DNA of 64,000 nt. Origin: Ancylobacter vacuolatus (lineage in GTDB: Bacteria; Pseudomonadota; Alphaproteobacteria; Rhizobiales; Xanthobacteraceae). This document shows positions 8,328 to 16,251 of this stretch, piece after piece. The notes below the pieces were generated by a model. It had not been told where the DNA came from and made no database searches. It worked only from the letters and a program-made list of their open reading frames with translations. Both the position numbers and the translations under genes were made by a program. The stretch spans positions 186,001 to 250,000 of the forward strand of contig NZ_JAUSUH010000003.1 in the NCBI RefSeq assembly GCF_030813595.1. The letters run 5' to 3'. Each line of letters begins with the position of its first letter. Within the stretch, counting starts at the first letter, position 1.

Positions 8328-9158
8328 TCAGGACTTTCTCTTCTCGGGACGCAGCACGCGAAGCTCGAAAGCCTCAAGCGCGGCCAGCGTCAGGGTGGAC
8401 ACGAGGATGATGGAGACGACAGCCGCATACATCTCGGCATAATTCGCCACCGAGCGATGATAGGTGATGAGATCGCCGATGCCGGTCGGAGTGATCAGCA
8501 GTTCCGCCAGGATCACGCCGATGAAGCCAGCGGCGAGGCCGAGGCGAAGGCCGGCGAAGATCACCGGGCTCGCATCGGGGATGATGATCTTGGTGATGCG
8601 CTGCCAGAGATTTCCCTGGAACGAGTAGCACATGGCCACCAGCGAGGGATTGGCGTTGCGCACCGCCTTGTAGCCGTTGAGAACGATCACCGGCAAAGCG
8701 AGCATGATCACCGCCAGCGTCTTCGACACCAGTCCGATGCCATAGACAAAGGTGATGAGCGGGATCAGCGCCGCCATGGGCGCCGCCTGGAGCACGATGA
8801 ACACCGGCGCGACCAGCCACTCGGCGAAGCGCGACAGACCCATGACGATGCCGAGGCCAATGCCGATGACAGCGGAGATGGCGATGCCGATCACCAGCGG
8901 CTGCAGCGTCTCGGCATAGGCGGCGACGAAGGAGCCATCGAGCGTCATCGTCACGAAGGCACGCAGCGTCTCCAGGAAGGTCGGGAAGGCGAAGCTGATC
9001 GGAATGCGACCGGCGATCTCCCAGACGAGGAAGAAGAGGCCAATTGACGCCAGGCGCCAAAGGGCCGTGCGGTGCTCCGAGAGCTTCCTCCAGAAGAAGG
9101 AAGCCTCGGAGTTGGGAACGGCTCGCGGGGAGCCGTTCGCCTGTACCGGGAAACTCAT
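8328..9158 (-). CDS. ABC transporter permease, NitT/TauT family (first permease)
   Basis: A 276-residue inner-membrane protein with five to six hydrophobic segments after a roughly 30-residue polar N-terminus. The coupling motif is in SLVAMCYSFQGNLWQRITKIIIPDASPVIFAGLRLG, close to the SsuC/TauC form. It is distinct in sequence from the second permease at 6755-7507, so the pair arose by old duplication rather than recent copying. It lies ten bases after the binding-protein gene and two bases before the ATPase gene. It should form half of the channel of this importer. Confidence 0.88.
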   Translation of the reverse strand: MSFPVQANGSPRAVPNSEASFFWRKLSEHRTALWRLASIGLFFLVWEIAGRIPISFAFPTFLETLRAFVTMTLDGSFVAAYAETLQPLVIGIAISAVIGIGLGIVMGLSRFAEWLVAPVFIVLQAAPMAALIPLITFVYGIGLVSKTLAVIMLALPVIVLNGYKAVRNANPSLVAMCYSFQGNLWQRITKIIIPDASPVIFAGLRLGLAAGFIGVILAELLITPTGIGDLITYHRSVANYAEMYAAVVSIILVSTLTLAALEAFELRVLRPEKRKS

Positions 9159-9168
9159 CCCACCGGCC

Positions 9169-10173
9169 TCAGTTCGTGCCGACCTTGCCGAGCGCGCGGT
9201 TCAGCGGCTCGAGGGCCCAGAAATCCTCGACCTTCAGGCTGGCAGGGTCGCCCTGGAGCTGGCCGGAGAGGGTGTAGAAGGCGAAGTCGTCCTTGGCCGC
9301 CGCCTCGCCGCCGCCATTCAGCGGGAACGCCTTGCCCTTGGCGAGTTCGGTGAAATACGGCGTGATCTCCGCCACCTGATCGGCCGGCAGGTCGGGCAGC
9401 AGCTTGTACTTGGTGCGCCACTCCGCGACGATCGCCGGGTTCTTGGTCACTTCGCGCCAGGTGGTGATGACCGACTCGACGATGACGTCGACATCCTTGG
9501 GGTTCTTGTCCAGGAAGTCCTGGCGGGCGAACAGCGCCTCATCCGTGGCATTGATGCCGTCGAGCGGCAGGATGATGAACTTGCCGGGGGCCTTTTCCTG
9601 CAGCAGCCGGCGGCCGGCGGAATCAACGATCGTCGCCTTGACGTTGCCCTGCAGCAGGGCGCCGGTACGCACTTCCGAGCCCGGGATGTAGCTGATCTTG
9701 GAGAACTTGATGCCCTGCTTCTCTTCCATCAGCTTCATGATGGCTTCGGTACCCGAACCGCGCGAGTGGACCGCGACTTCCTGGCCGTTCAGATCTTTCC
9801 AGGTCTTGTAGAACTCGGCATTGACCGCCGGATAGAAGCGAAGGGTCGAGAGCTGCAGGAAGATGCGGACCGGCACCTTCACCTTCTGCATCAGCGCGTA
9901 GGGGCCGCCGACACCAATATCCGCCTGTCCGCTCACCACCGCCTGCGCAGCAATATCCTCGGACTTCAGATAGGTCATCTCGATCTCGACACCCCGCTGC
10001 TTGGCGAGCTCGAAAGCGGCCAGCAGGTGAAGATTCTCGACAGAGGCGATATCGCCATAGGCGACGCGGACCTTGGCTTCGGCCTGCGGCACCGCCACCA
10101 GGGCCAGCCCAATGCCGGCGGCAATCGCCAACCCGGACAGGCCGCACAGCTTCTTCGTCAGTTCCTTGAGCAT
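9169..10173 (-). CDS. ABC transporter substrate-binding protein, NMT1/SsuA-like
   Basis: A 334-residue periplasmic binding protein. The N-terminus (KKLCGLSGLAIAAGIGLAL then VPQAEA) is a Sec signal peptide with cleavage near residue 33. The mature protein shows the NMT1/TauA layout: VRVAYGDIASVENLHL, SGQADIGVGGPYALM, LNGQEVAVHSRGSGTEAIM. The start at 10173 follows GGGAGA six bases upstream. It is the first gene of the five-gene operon running down to 6051, facing the GntR-type regulator across a 184-base gap that carries two similar inverted repeats. The ligand is unknown; the linked acylpyruvate hydrolase hints at an aromatic or keto acid. Confidence 0.88.
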   Translation of the reverse strand: MLKELTKKLCGLSGLAIAAGIGLALVAVPQAEAKVRVAYGDIASVENLHLLAAFELAKQRGVEIEMTYLKSEDIAAQAVVSGQADIGVGGPYALMQKVKVPVRIFLQLSTLRFYPAVNAEFYKTWKDLNGQEVAVHSRGSGTEAIMKLMEEKQGIKFSKISYIPGSEVRTGALLQGNVKATIVDSAGRRLLQEKAPGKFIILPLDGINATDEALFARQDFLDKNPKDVDVIVESVITTWREVTKNPAIVAEWRTKYKLLPDLPADQVAEITPYFTELAKGKAFPLNGGGEAAAKDDFAFYTLSGQLQGDPASLKVEDFWALEPLNRALGKVGTN

Positions 10174-10238
10174 TTTCAGTCTCCCATGAGAGCCGAGCGG
10201 TTTCAGTCCGCCACTTATGCCAACCCGCGAGGTTGGAT

Positions 10239-10255
10239 ACCAATTTCATTTTGGT
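10239..10255. promoter_or_regulatory. Inverted repeat, candidate operator of the GntR-type regulator
   Basis: ACCAA-N7-TTGGT. It lies in the gap between the binding-protein gene and the regulator, 66 bases upstream of the binding-protein start. A second copy with almost the same half-sites is at 10327-10344. An overlapping TTGG-ATA-CCAA adds a further half-site pair on its left. FadR-subfamily regulators usually bind short TGGT/ACCA-type dyads, which fits. Confidence 0.5.
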
Positions 10256-10326
10256 TTATATTGGCCGCCGTGGGCGGTCAAGGCCGGACTGGCTTGACCG
10301 AAGGATTTGATGCCGCCATAGAATGA

Positions 10327-10344
10327 ACCAATTCACGATTTGGT
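10327..10344. promoter_or_regulatory. Second inverted repeat at the regulator start
   Basis: ACCAA-N8-TTGGT, with one further matching base on each side (AACCAA...TTGGTT). It ends 13 bases before the regulator ATG, where binding would block transcription or initiation of the regulator itself. Shared half-sites with 10239-10255 suggest one protein controls both directions. Confidence 0.5.
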
Positions 10345-10357
10345 TGATCCGGACACC

Positions 10358-11047
10358 ATGCTTAATTCTTCCACCGACCCTCATCTGGAAAAAGGCATCG
10401 TCACGCAGTTGCGTGGCTATCTCGCCCAGATCGATCTCGCCGACGATGGCCGCCTGCCGCCGGAAAGGGAGTTATCGGCGGCTCTTGGCGTGTCACGTAC
10501 GGAACTGCGCAAGGCCCTCGACGTGCTTGAAGCCGAGGGTCAGCTCTGGCGTCATGTCGGCAAGGGCACGTTCATGGGCAGCCGGCCGCTGGACACCTTC
10601 GCCGACATCGCGGCACTGGCCAGGCGCAGCAATCCAGCCGAGGTGATGCGGGCGCGCATCGTGATGGAACCTGAGATCTGCCGCGCCGCGGCCTTCACCG
10701 CGACGCCGGAAGACATCGCCGAAATGCGGATGTGCCTGACCCGCTCCCGTCAGGCCGAGACCTGGCGCCAATATGAGGCCTGGGACACGCGCCTGCACCG
10801 CACCATTGCCGAGGCCTCGCAAAACACGCTGTTGCTCGGCCTGTTCGACACGCTGAATGCGGTGCGCCGGGCCGTGACCTGGGGCCGGCTGCGCACCGAA
10901 CCGGTGAAGCCGCTGCCCGACCATCACAGCTTCGCCGAACATGAAGCGATCGTCGACGCCATCGAGCATCGCGACATCGCCGCCGCGGCGGCGGGCATGC
11001 GCGCCCACCTGCAGACAGTCGAGCGCAAGCTGCTCGACCGCCAGTAA
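10358..11047 (+). CDS. GntR/FadR-family transcriptional regulator (FCD domain)
   Basis: A 229-residue DNA-binding regulator. The winged helix-turn-helix has the GntR signature LPPERELSAALGVSRTELRKAL at about residues 36-58, then VGKGTFMG. The C-terminal FCD ligand domain follows with RARIVMEPEICRAAA, FHRTIAEAS-like LHRTIAEASQN (metal-site Asp and His) and HEAIVDAIEHRD. I use the ATG at 10358; a TTG at 10340 would overlap the proposed operator. It is divergent from the ABC importer operon and is the obvious candidate to control it, with the imported compound or a breakdown product as inducer. Confidence 0.9.
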   Translation: MLNSSTDPHLEKGIVTQLRGYLAQIDLADDGRLPPERELSAALGVSRTELRKALDVLEAEGQLWRHVGKGTFMGSRPLDTFADIAALARRSNPAEVMRARIVMEPEICRAAAFTATPEDIAEMRMCLTRSRQAETWRQYEAWDTRLHRTIAEASQNTLLLGLFDTLNAVRRAVTWGRLRTEPVKPLPDHHSFAEHEAIVDAIEHRDIAAAAAGMRAHLQTVERKLLDRQ

Positions 11048-11214
11048 ATCCCAGCCTCCACGCCGACGGGCGGGCTTGAGAAACCGGCGGCTTCGGTCTT
11101 GGATGGCTTTCCGGATCGTCGAGAGGAGATTTGCCTCCCGGGCGCTCCTATGGAGGCACCGCACATAGTGAAGCCCCGCCTATCGCCGACCGACCTGGCC
11201 CGAGTTGTGCCCGT

Positions 11215-11721
11215 ATGGGACATCGCGCCGTGAGCGCCGCCCGGCGCTCGCCCTCACTTGCCGCCCGCTGGCAACGTCTGGCGTGGCGCGACCGCCTGCT
11301 GCTGGGCGAGGCGCTGGTGACGGTGGGTCTCGCCCGGCTGGCGATCGTGCTGCTGCCGTTCCGCCATGTGGCCAGCATTTCCGCCACCCGGCCGACACGC
11401 CCACCTCCTTCGGATGCTCGGGAGCAAATCACACGGGCGCGCTGGGCGATCCGCGCTGTGGCACGCCGCATGCCGTTCCGCACCATGTGCCTCGAACAGG
11501 GCCTGTCGGCCCGGGTGATCCTGCACCGGCGCGGGGTGCCGACCACGCTGTATTATGGTGTGATGAAAGGTCCGGAGGGCCAGTTGATGGCCCATTTGTG
11601 GGTGCGCTCGGATGCGATCGACGTGATCGGCACCGAGGAACTGGAACGGTTCACCCTGCTGGCCACCTTTCCGCCACTCGACAAGGCCGACACCAGCCTC
11701 GGCACAGGCGGCGCGTGCTGA
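11215..11721 (+). CDS. Lasso peptide biosynthesis B2-type protein (transglutaminase-like), stand-alone
   Basis: A protein of about 168 residues matching the McjB C-terminal (transglutaminase-like, PF13471) family, which in lasso peptide clusters acts as the leader peptidase. The catalytic triad positions appear as CLEQGLSARVILHRRGV (Cys), AHLWVRSD (His) and AIDVIG (Asp). The N-terminus WQRLAWRDRLLLGEALVTVGLARLAI is the usual helical lead-in of split B2 proteins. No B1 (PqqD-like recognition) or C (asparagine-synthetase-like cyclase) gene is within the window. Start codon is uncertain: ATG 11215, GTG 11230, or an upstream TTG at 11131. Downstream and convergent is a HlyD/ABC exporter. Isolated B2-like genes are known from genomes, with roles unproven. 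Confidence 0.8.
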   Translation: MGHRAVSAARRSPSLAARWQRLAWRDRLLLGEALVTVGLARLAIVLLPFRHVASISATRPTRPPPSDAREQITRARWAIRAVARRMPFRTMCLEQGLSARVILHRRGVPTTLYYGVMKGPEGQLMAHLWVRSDAIDVIGTEELERFTLLATFPPLDKADTSLGTGGAC

Positions 11722-11744
11722 TCCACCGGGCCGTGCGCGGCCGG

Positions 11745-12899
11745 TCAGTCCAAGGTCTGCCGGAAGCGCTTCACCGCGATGACCATGGCGACAAGCATGA
11801 TCACGCTGAGGCCGACGATGTTCTGCGCCAGATCGGCTGAGGTCGCCCCTTTCAGCAGAATGCCGCGCACCATTCGGAGATAGTGGGTCAGCGGCAGCGT
11901 CTCAGCGATCCATTGCGCCCAGGTCGGCATGCCGGCGAAGGGAAACATGAAGCCGGACAGCAGGATATTCGGCAGGAAGTACATAAAGGTCATCTGCACC
12001 GCCTGCAGCTGGTTCTGCGCCAGGGTGGAGAATGTGTAGCCGATCGAGAGGTTGGTGAGGATGAACAGGCCGGTCAGGACGGTGAGGAGCGCCAGATTGC
12101 CGACGACGGGAACATCGAACAGCAGCACGGCCGCGCCAAGGATCATTGCCGCCTGCATCGCCCCGACCATGACATAGGGCGCAATCTTGCCCACCATGAT
12201 CTCCACCGGACGGATGGGCATGGCGAGCAGTGTCTCCATCGTTCCGCGCTCGATCTCCCGCGTCACCGACAGGGCGGTGAAGATGAGCATGGTCATGGTG
12301 AGGATGGTGCCGAGCAGTCCCGGCACGATGTTCAGCTGGGTGACGGCGGCCGGGTTGTAGCGCGGATGCGTGCGGAAATCGAAGGGAGGCGGCGCCTGTT
12401 CCAGCCCGCTGCCCTCAGGCGCATCGTCCACATTGAAGCGCTCGCGTCGCACCGAGGTCTCCACCAGCCGCCCCAGTGCCGCCAGCGCGCTGGTCGACGC
12501 CACAGGATCCGTGGCGTCCGCCGAGACGAGCAAGGACGGGCTCTCCCCGCGCCGCACGGCACGCTCGAAGCCGGCGGGGATTTCCACCACGAACAGCACC
12601 TGCCCCGAGCGCAGCAGATGCTCGGCCTCGGCCTCGTTCACCGGATGATGGATGATGGAGAAGTACTTGGTGTTCTCGATGGCGGCGAGGATGGAGCGGG
12701 CCAGCGACGACTGGTCATAGGCCAGCACGGCGGTCGGCAGGTGCCGCGGCGTCGTGTTGATGGCATATCCGAACAGGATCAGCTGCAGCAGCGGGATCGA
12801 CACCATCGACGCGAAGGAGACGCGGTCCCGCATCAGCTGAATGAATTCCTTGCGTATCATCGCGCCGATACGGCGCAGGGAGGCTGCAACCCCGTTCAC
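11745..12899 (-). CDS. ABC-2 type exporter permease (YhhJ/YbhR-like)
   Basis: A 384-residue inner-membrane protein. One N-terminal membrane segment (near residues 28-48) is followed by a large extracytoplasmic domain of about 150 residues, then five C-terminal hydrophobic segments, the standard ABC-2 layout. MIRKEFIQLMRDR at the start and EIERGTMETLLAMPIRPVEIMVGKI in the membrane domain are family hallmarks. Its first four bases overlap the ATPase stop, so it is the last gene of a three-gene exporter operon. Only one permease is present where E. coli ybhFSR has two, so it probably works as a homodimer. Confidence 0.9.
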   Translation of the reverse strand: MNGVAASLRRIGAMIRKEFIQLMRDRVSFASMVSIPLLQLILFGYAINTTPRHLPTAVLAYDQSSLARSILAAIENTKYFSIIHHPVNEAEAEHLLRSGQVLFVVEIPAGFERAVRRGESPSLLVSADATDPVASTSALAALGRLVETSVRRERFNVDDAPEGSGLEQAPPPFDFRTHPRYNPAAVTQLNIVPGLLGTILTMTMLIFTALSVTREIERGTMETLLAMPIRPVEIMVGKIAPYVMVGAMQAAMILGAAVLLFDVPVVGNLALLTVLTGLFILTNLSIGYTFSTLAQNQLQAVQMTFMYFLPNILLSGFMFPFAGMPTWAQWIAETLPLTHYLRMVRGILLKGATSADLAQNIVGLSVIMLVAMVIAVKRFRQTLD

Positions 12900-13876
12900 C
12901 GGAAATTATCCCTCGAGCGGTTGATGAGGTCGATGAACACGTCCTCCAGGTTCGGGCTGTCCGGGCGCCAGACAAGCTCCTCCCGCGCGGCGAAACGGGC
13001 GATGGCGAGCTCCAGCGCCGCACGGTCGCGCCCACCGACATGCACGCTGGTGCCGAAGGGGGCGACCAGTTCGATACCGGGGACCTCCATCAGCTCGCGT
13101 GCCAACCCCGCCGGGTCCGGCCCGGTGACGCGCCACATGTGCAGCGCGGAGCCGGCAACGACCTCCTCCACCGTGCCCTGCGCCAGCAATTCGCCATAGG
13201 CGATATAAGCGATCTCATGGCAGCGCTCGGCCTCGTCCATGTAGTGGGTAGAGACGAGCACCGTGACACCCGCTGCCGCGAGGTCGTGAATCTGGGCCCA
13301 GAATTCGCGCCGTGCCTTGGGGTCGACGCCGGCGGTCGGCTCGTCCAGCAGGAGAAGCTGAGGCTTGGGCAGGATGCAGGCGCCAAGGGCGAGACGCTGC
13401 TTCCAGCCGCCGGACAGATCGCCGGCCAGCTGCCGCTCGCGCCCCTCCAGCCCGAGGGAGGCGATCGCCTCCCCCGCCGCCTTTTTGGCATCGGGCACGC
13501 CATAGATACGGGCGATAAACTCGAGGTTCTCCTGCACCGACAGATCAGCATAGAGGCTGAATTTCTGCGTCATGTAGCCGACGTGACGGCGAATGGCGCG
13601 GCCCTGCGTCAGGATATCCATGCCAAGGCAGGTGCCATGCCCCTCGTCCGGGGTCAGCAGCCCGCACAACATGCGGATGGTGGTGGTCTTGCCCGAACCG
13701 TTGGGGCCGAGAAAGCCATAGATCTGCCCGCGCTTCACCCGCATGGAGAGATCGCGGACCACGCGGTTGGGACCAAAGCTCTTGCTCAGCCCCTGAACAT
13801 CGATCGCGTAGTCGACGTCGCGGCCGGGCCTGGGCTCCAGCGGAACCGCCTCCACAGGCTCCCGGTGGGCGCTCAT
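12896..13876 (-). CDS. ABC-2 type exporter ATP-binding protein
   Basis: A 326-residue ATPase. Walker A GFLGPNGSGKTTTIRML lies near residues 54-70, the signature is DLSGGWKQRLALGACI, Walker B LLLLDEPTAGVDPKARREFW and the switch histidine in VLVSTHYMDEAERC. This is the DrrA/YbhF-like exporter class, with a C-terminal domain of about 90 residues after the NBD. Four-base overlaps join it to the HlyD-like gene before and the permease gene after. It drives efflux through the ABC-2 permease; the cargo is unknown, with drugs, small peptides or lipids all possible. Confidence 0.93.
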   Translation of the reverse strand: MSAHREPVEAVPLEPRPGRDVDYAIDVQGLSKSFGPNRVVRDLSMRVKRGQIYGFLGPNGSGKTTTIRMLCGLLTPDEGHGTCLGMDILTQGRAIRRHVGYMTQKFSLYADLSVQENLEFIARIYGVPDAKKAAGEAIASLGLEGRERQLAGDLSGGWKQRLALGACILPKPQLLLLDEPTAGVDPKARREFWAQIHDLAAAGVTVLVSTHYMDEAERCHEIAYIAYGELLAQGTVEEVVAGSALHMWRVTGPDPAGLARELMEVPGIELVAPFGTSVHVGGRDRAALELAIARFAAREELVWRPDSPNLEDVFIDLINRSRDNFR

Positions 13877-14853
13877 GGCGCGATCTCGACCGTGACCGGC
13901 TGTCCGGGGCGCAGCTTCGAGGGATCGCGCGGCCTGGCCTCCATCATGAACACCAGCTTGGAGCGCTCATCCAGGCTGTAGATGACCGGTGGCGTGTACT
14001 CGGCACTGGCGGCGATGTAGCTGACCGTGGCGTCGATCTCCTCGGCGCAGCCATCGCAGCTCACCGCCACGGCGGTGCCGAGCTGGAATTGGGGTAGCGC
14101 CGGTTCGGGTACGAAGAAGCGCACCTTGATCAGTTCCGGCGGCAGGATCGACACCACCGGCCTGCCGGCTGGCACGAGTTCACCCGTGCGGAAATACAGC
14201 GTCTCCACCGTGCCGCTGACGGGCGCGAACATGCGCCGCCGGTCCAGCCGCACCTGCGCGGCGGCCAGGCTGGCGCGGGCCGCATCCACCGCCTTTTCGG
14301 CGGCGGCGATCTGGTCGTCGCGGCCCGCGAGCTTGGCGGCTTCGATCTCATGGCGCGCCTGCTCGAGCGAGGCTTCGTTCTGGTTATAGGTCTGCTGCGC
14401 AGCATCGAGGGCTGCTTGCGACGCCACCTGCTTGGACTGCAGGTCCTTCTGACGGTCGAGTTCCAGACGGGAAAGCTCCAGCGCCGCCGCGGCCCGCCTC
14501 CCGCTGGCCTCCAGAATCGCCACTTCCGCCGGGCGCTTGGCAGCAGCCTTGACGTTGGCAAGCTCTGAAAGCGCCTGGCCGAGGGCAGCTTCGGCCGCCT
14601 TCAGGTCAGCCACCTGCAAATCCTCGTCGATGGTGAAGAGCGGCATGCCCTTCGTCACACGCGCACCCTCATCGACCTTGAGGTCGACGACGCGCCCGGC
14701 CTCATCCGGGCCGACAAAAATGAAATCCGCCTCCGCATAGCCCTGATACCCGCCAGGCGCGGAGACGACGAAAATGGCGGCGAGCGAGAACAGAACCAGG
14801 GTGAGAATGACGACGACGACATTGGTCGGCAAGCGGAAACGCGGCGTCATCAT
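13873..14853 (-). CDS. HlyD-family membrane fusion protein of the ABC-2 exporter
   Basis: About 326 residues. A single N-terminal membrane anchor (VVVVILTLVLFSLAAIFVV) is followed by a lipoyl-like half (GRVVDLKVDEGARVTKGMPLFTID), a coiled-coil hairpin of roughly 130 residues rich in Ala, Glu and Gln, and the returning half GTVETLYFRTGELVPAGRPVVSI. The tail RPGQPVTVEI is typical. Two adjacent ATGs at 14853 and 14850 follow a GGGGG run, so I take that start rather than an in-frame start at 14964. It is the first gene of the operon and links the permease to the periplasm, possibly to a TolC-like channel encoded elsewhere. Confidence 0.88.
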   Translation of the reverse strand: MMTPRFRLPTNVVVVILTLVLFSLAAIFVVSAPGGYQGYAEADFIFVGPDEAGRVVDLKVDEGARVTKGMPLFTIDEDLQVADLKAAEAALGQALSELANVKAAAKRPAEVAILEASGRRAAAALELSRLELDRQKDLQSKQVASQAALDAAQQTYNQNEASLEQARHEIEAAKLAGRDDQIAAAEKAVDAARASLAAAQVRLDRRRMFAPVSGTVETLYFRTGELVPAGRPVVSILPPELIKVRFFVPEPALPQFQLGTAVAVSCDGCAEEIDATVSYIAASAEYTPPVIYSLDERSKLVFMMEARPRDPSKLRPGQPVTVEIAP

Positions 14854-15133
14854 ACCCCCAACAACAAAGCCCGCGAGAGTCCCCCTCGCTGTCAGGCCGG
14901 CGCCCTTCCCCCGGGCTGCACTTGTGCGGAAAGCACTTCGTCCGCGCATGTCTTGCGCGAACACGCCGAGGTCGGGAGCTTTTCCATACGATCAGGTTTT
15001 CTTGCGGAGTTCCAGCACACGGGCCGATCAGATGCTTCAATGACCTAGTTCCGATCAAAAAAAGTCACTGACCTTCGATCATTCTTCCGGTGTAGAAAAA
15101 GATTTATTCCTGTCGCCCAGCCTGGAAAATGCT

Positions 15134-15152
15134 TGCATGACATCCTCATGCA
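15134..15152. repeat. Inverted repeat TGCATGA-N5-TCATGCA
   Basis: Perfect seven-base arms around CATCC. The size and symmetry suit a dimeric regulator. It is about 280 bases upstream of the HlyD-like start, and no regulator gene is adjacent. Confidence 0.4.
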
Positions 15153-15160
15153 CCACCGGG

Positions 15161-15193
15161 GGCAAAAACATGCCAAACCTTGCCATTTTTGCC
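15161..15193. repeat. Inverted repeat GGCAAAAA...TTTTTGCC
   Basis: Perfect eight-base arms (15161-15168 and 15186-15193) around a 17-base loop. On the plus strand the right arm contains five T residues, so it could be a weak terminator or an operator. It is nine bases from the repeat at 15134-15152. Confidence 0.35.
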
Positions 15194-15258
15194 GGGTCTT
15201 TGCCGGATTATTGATCTTTTCAGCTCAAATCGAAATAGTGCGAAGTAAGTGATACGAA

Positions 15259-15579
15259 CCAATCGCATTCGACGATCTCTTCGTCAAATTCGAGAAGAAC
15301 TTCAGCACCGCACCTAGCCTTATCGACACAGCGTGACCGTCGATACCCATCTGATCTGGGGCGCGCATGGCCGGGCGGCATCGCTCGACCCCTGGCGGGA
15401 AATGGCGGCGGCCAACCTCTTCCTGCACCTGCCCACCATCGCTCATGCCGGTCATTGCCCGATGACCGCCCCCCGAGGCGTTCAACGCCGTGTTGCAGCG
15501 CTCGCTTGATAAGGAGCGGGTGACGCCGCCTCCGATGGCAACCGTGGAGCGCGCCCGGCCCCGTGACCTCACCCGGTGA
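15259..15579 (+). pseudogene. Alpha/beta hydrolase, C-terminal remnant with frameshifts
   Basis: Three plus-strand readings join into the C-terminal third of an alpha/beta hydrolase. The first gives FDDLFVKFEKNF then SLIDTA and a stop. The second, from 15333, gives THLIWGAHGRA, LDPWREMAAA and HAGHCPMTAP, where the histidine after HAG is the expected catalytic residue. After a run of C near 15471 the frame changes to PEAFNAVLQRSL, the usual last helix. No upstream half with the nucleophile serine is visible. The 3' end overlaps the small gene on the other strand by eleven bases. Confidence 0.6.
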
Positions 15580-15781
15580 AGGCGACTTCCTGCTTCTCGA
15601 AGCGCTGCGAGCCGAAATCCTGATGGTGGTTGCAGAAATACTGCCGGGCGATCTCGGCCACCAGGCGGGCGCGGGTCACGTTTGACCCGGGAATCTTCTT
15701 GTCGATCCAGGCGTCTGGCACGGTAAGCACCATCCCTGTTTCCAGTCGACACAGAATCGTCCGCAATTCCTCGCCTTCCAT
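15569..15781 (-). CDS. Small hypothetical protein
   Basis: A 70-residue protein that I do not recognise by name. It starts EGEELRTILCRLETGMVL and continues with VPDAWIDKKIPG and ARLVAEIARQYFCNHHQDF. Its composition is normal for a folded cytosolic protein, unlike the arginine-rich shadow frames nearby, and this supports it as real. I take ATG 15781, with GGAGAG upstream; a GTG lies directly before it. It stands alone between the hydrolase remnant and an intergenic stretch. No membrane segment or signal peptide is present. Function unknown. Confidence 0.6.
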   Translation of the reverse strand: MEGEELRTILCRLETGMVLTVPDAWIDKKIPGSNVTRARLVAEIARQYFCNHHQDFGSQRFEKQEVAFTG

Positions 15782-16251
15782 CACGCTCTCCGCCCCTCAG
15801 TCATGCGAAGCCTCGCTATAGGATGGGGCGCGGAGCAGATCCAGCCCTCCATTCCCACAGGCGAGACGGAAGGGAAGCGCCTACCCCGCACGGAAGCCGC
15901 CGCACACCCGAAGGCCCTGGCCGAGCCGCGCAGCCCGCTCTAGTACAGCTGCCTCCTTGCGAATCGCCGAGCGCCTTTGGGGCGCAACTACCCCCGCATC
16001 AGGCTAGCCCTCCAAAAGAACTCAGCTTGTTGCCCAAATGCCACAATGCGGCCGACGGCTTACAAGTCATTACACGGCCTCCCCTTTTTGATGCAGCGCC
16101 GGCACCTTAGGGTTGCAGCCGCAAGGCCGCGACACACGAGGTCCCCGTACGGCACCCGCCTTCCAATGACGGACGTTTTTTATGTGCATGGATATGCTAT
16201 GCAAAGGTAAGGTCGTTCTGCGGCACTCTGTGTCCTCGGAGGTCAAGGTCT
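15782..16251. other. Intergenic region without recognisable gene
   Basis: About 470 bases. The short open frames here are rich in Pro, Arg and His and carry no motif. The right part should contain the promoter of the exported protein at 16252; the ribosome site of that gene is within TCGGAGGTCAAGG. Nothing else stands out. Confidence 0.45.

Larger units (their letters stand above)
14854..15258. other. Intergenic region upstream of the exporter operon
   Basis: About 400 bases that are clearly more AT-rich than the flanking genes around 15050-15260. It should hold the promoter of the exporter operon. Two inverted repeats are listed separately. I see no gene here. Confidence 0.45.

Noticed and set aside
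15225-15752. 175-residue minus-strand frame over the hydrolase relic
   Set aside because: Arg/Gly-rich, no similarity; the plus-strand relic and the 70-residue gene explain this DNA.
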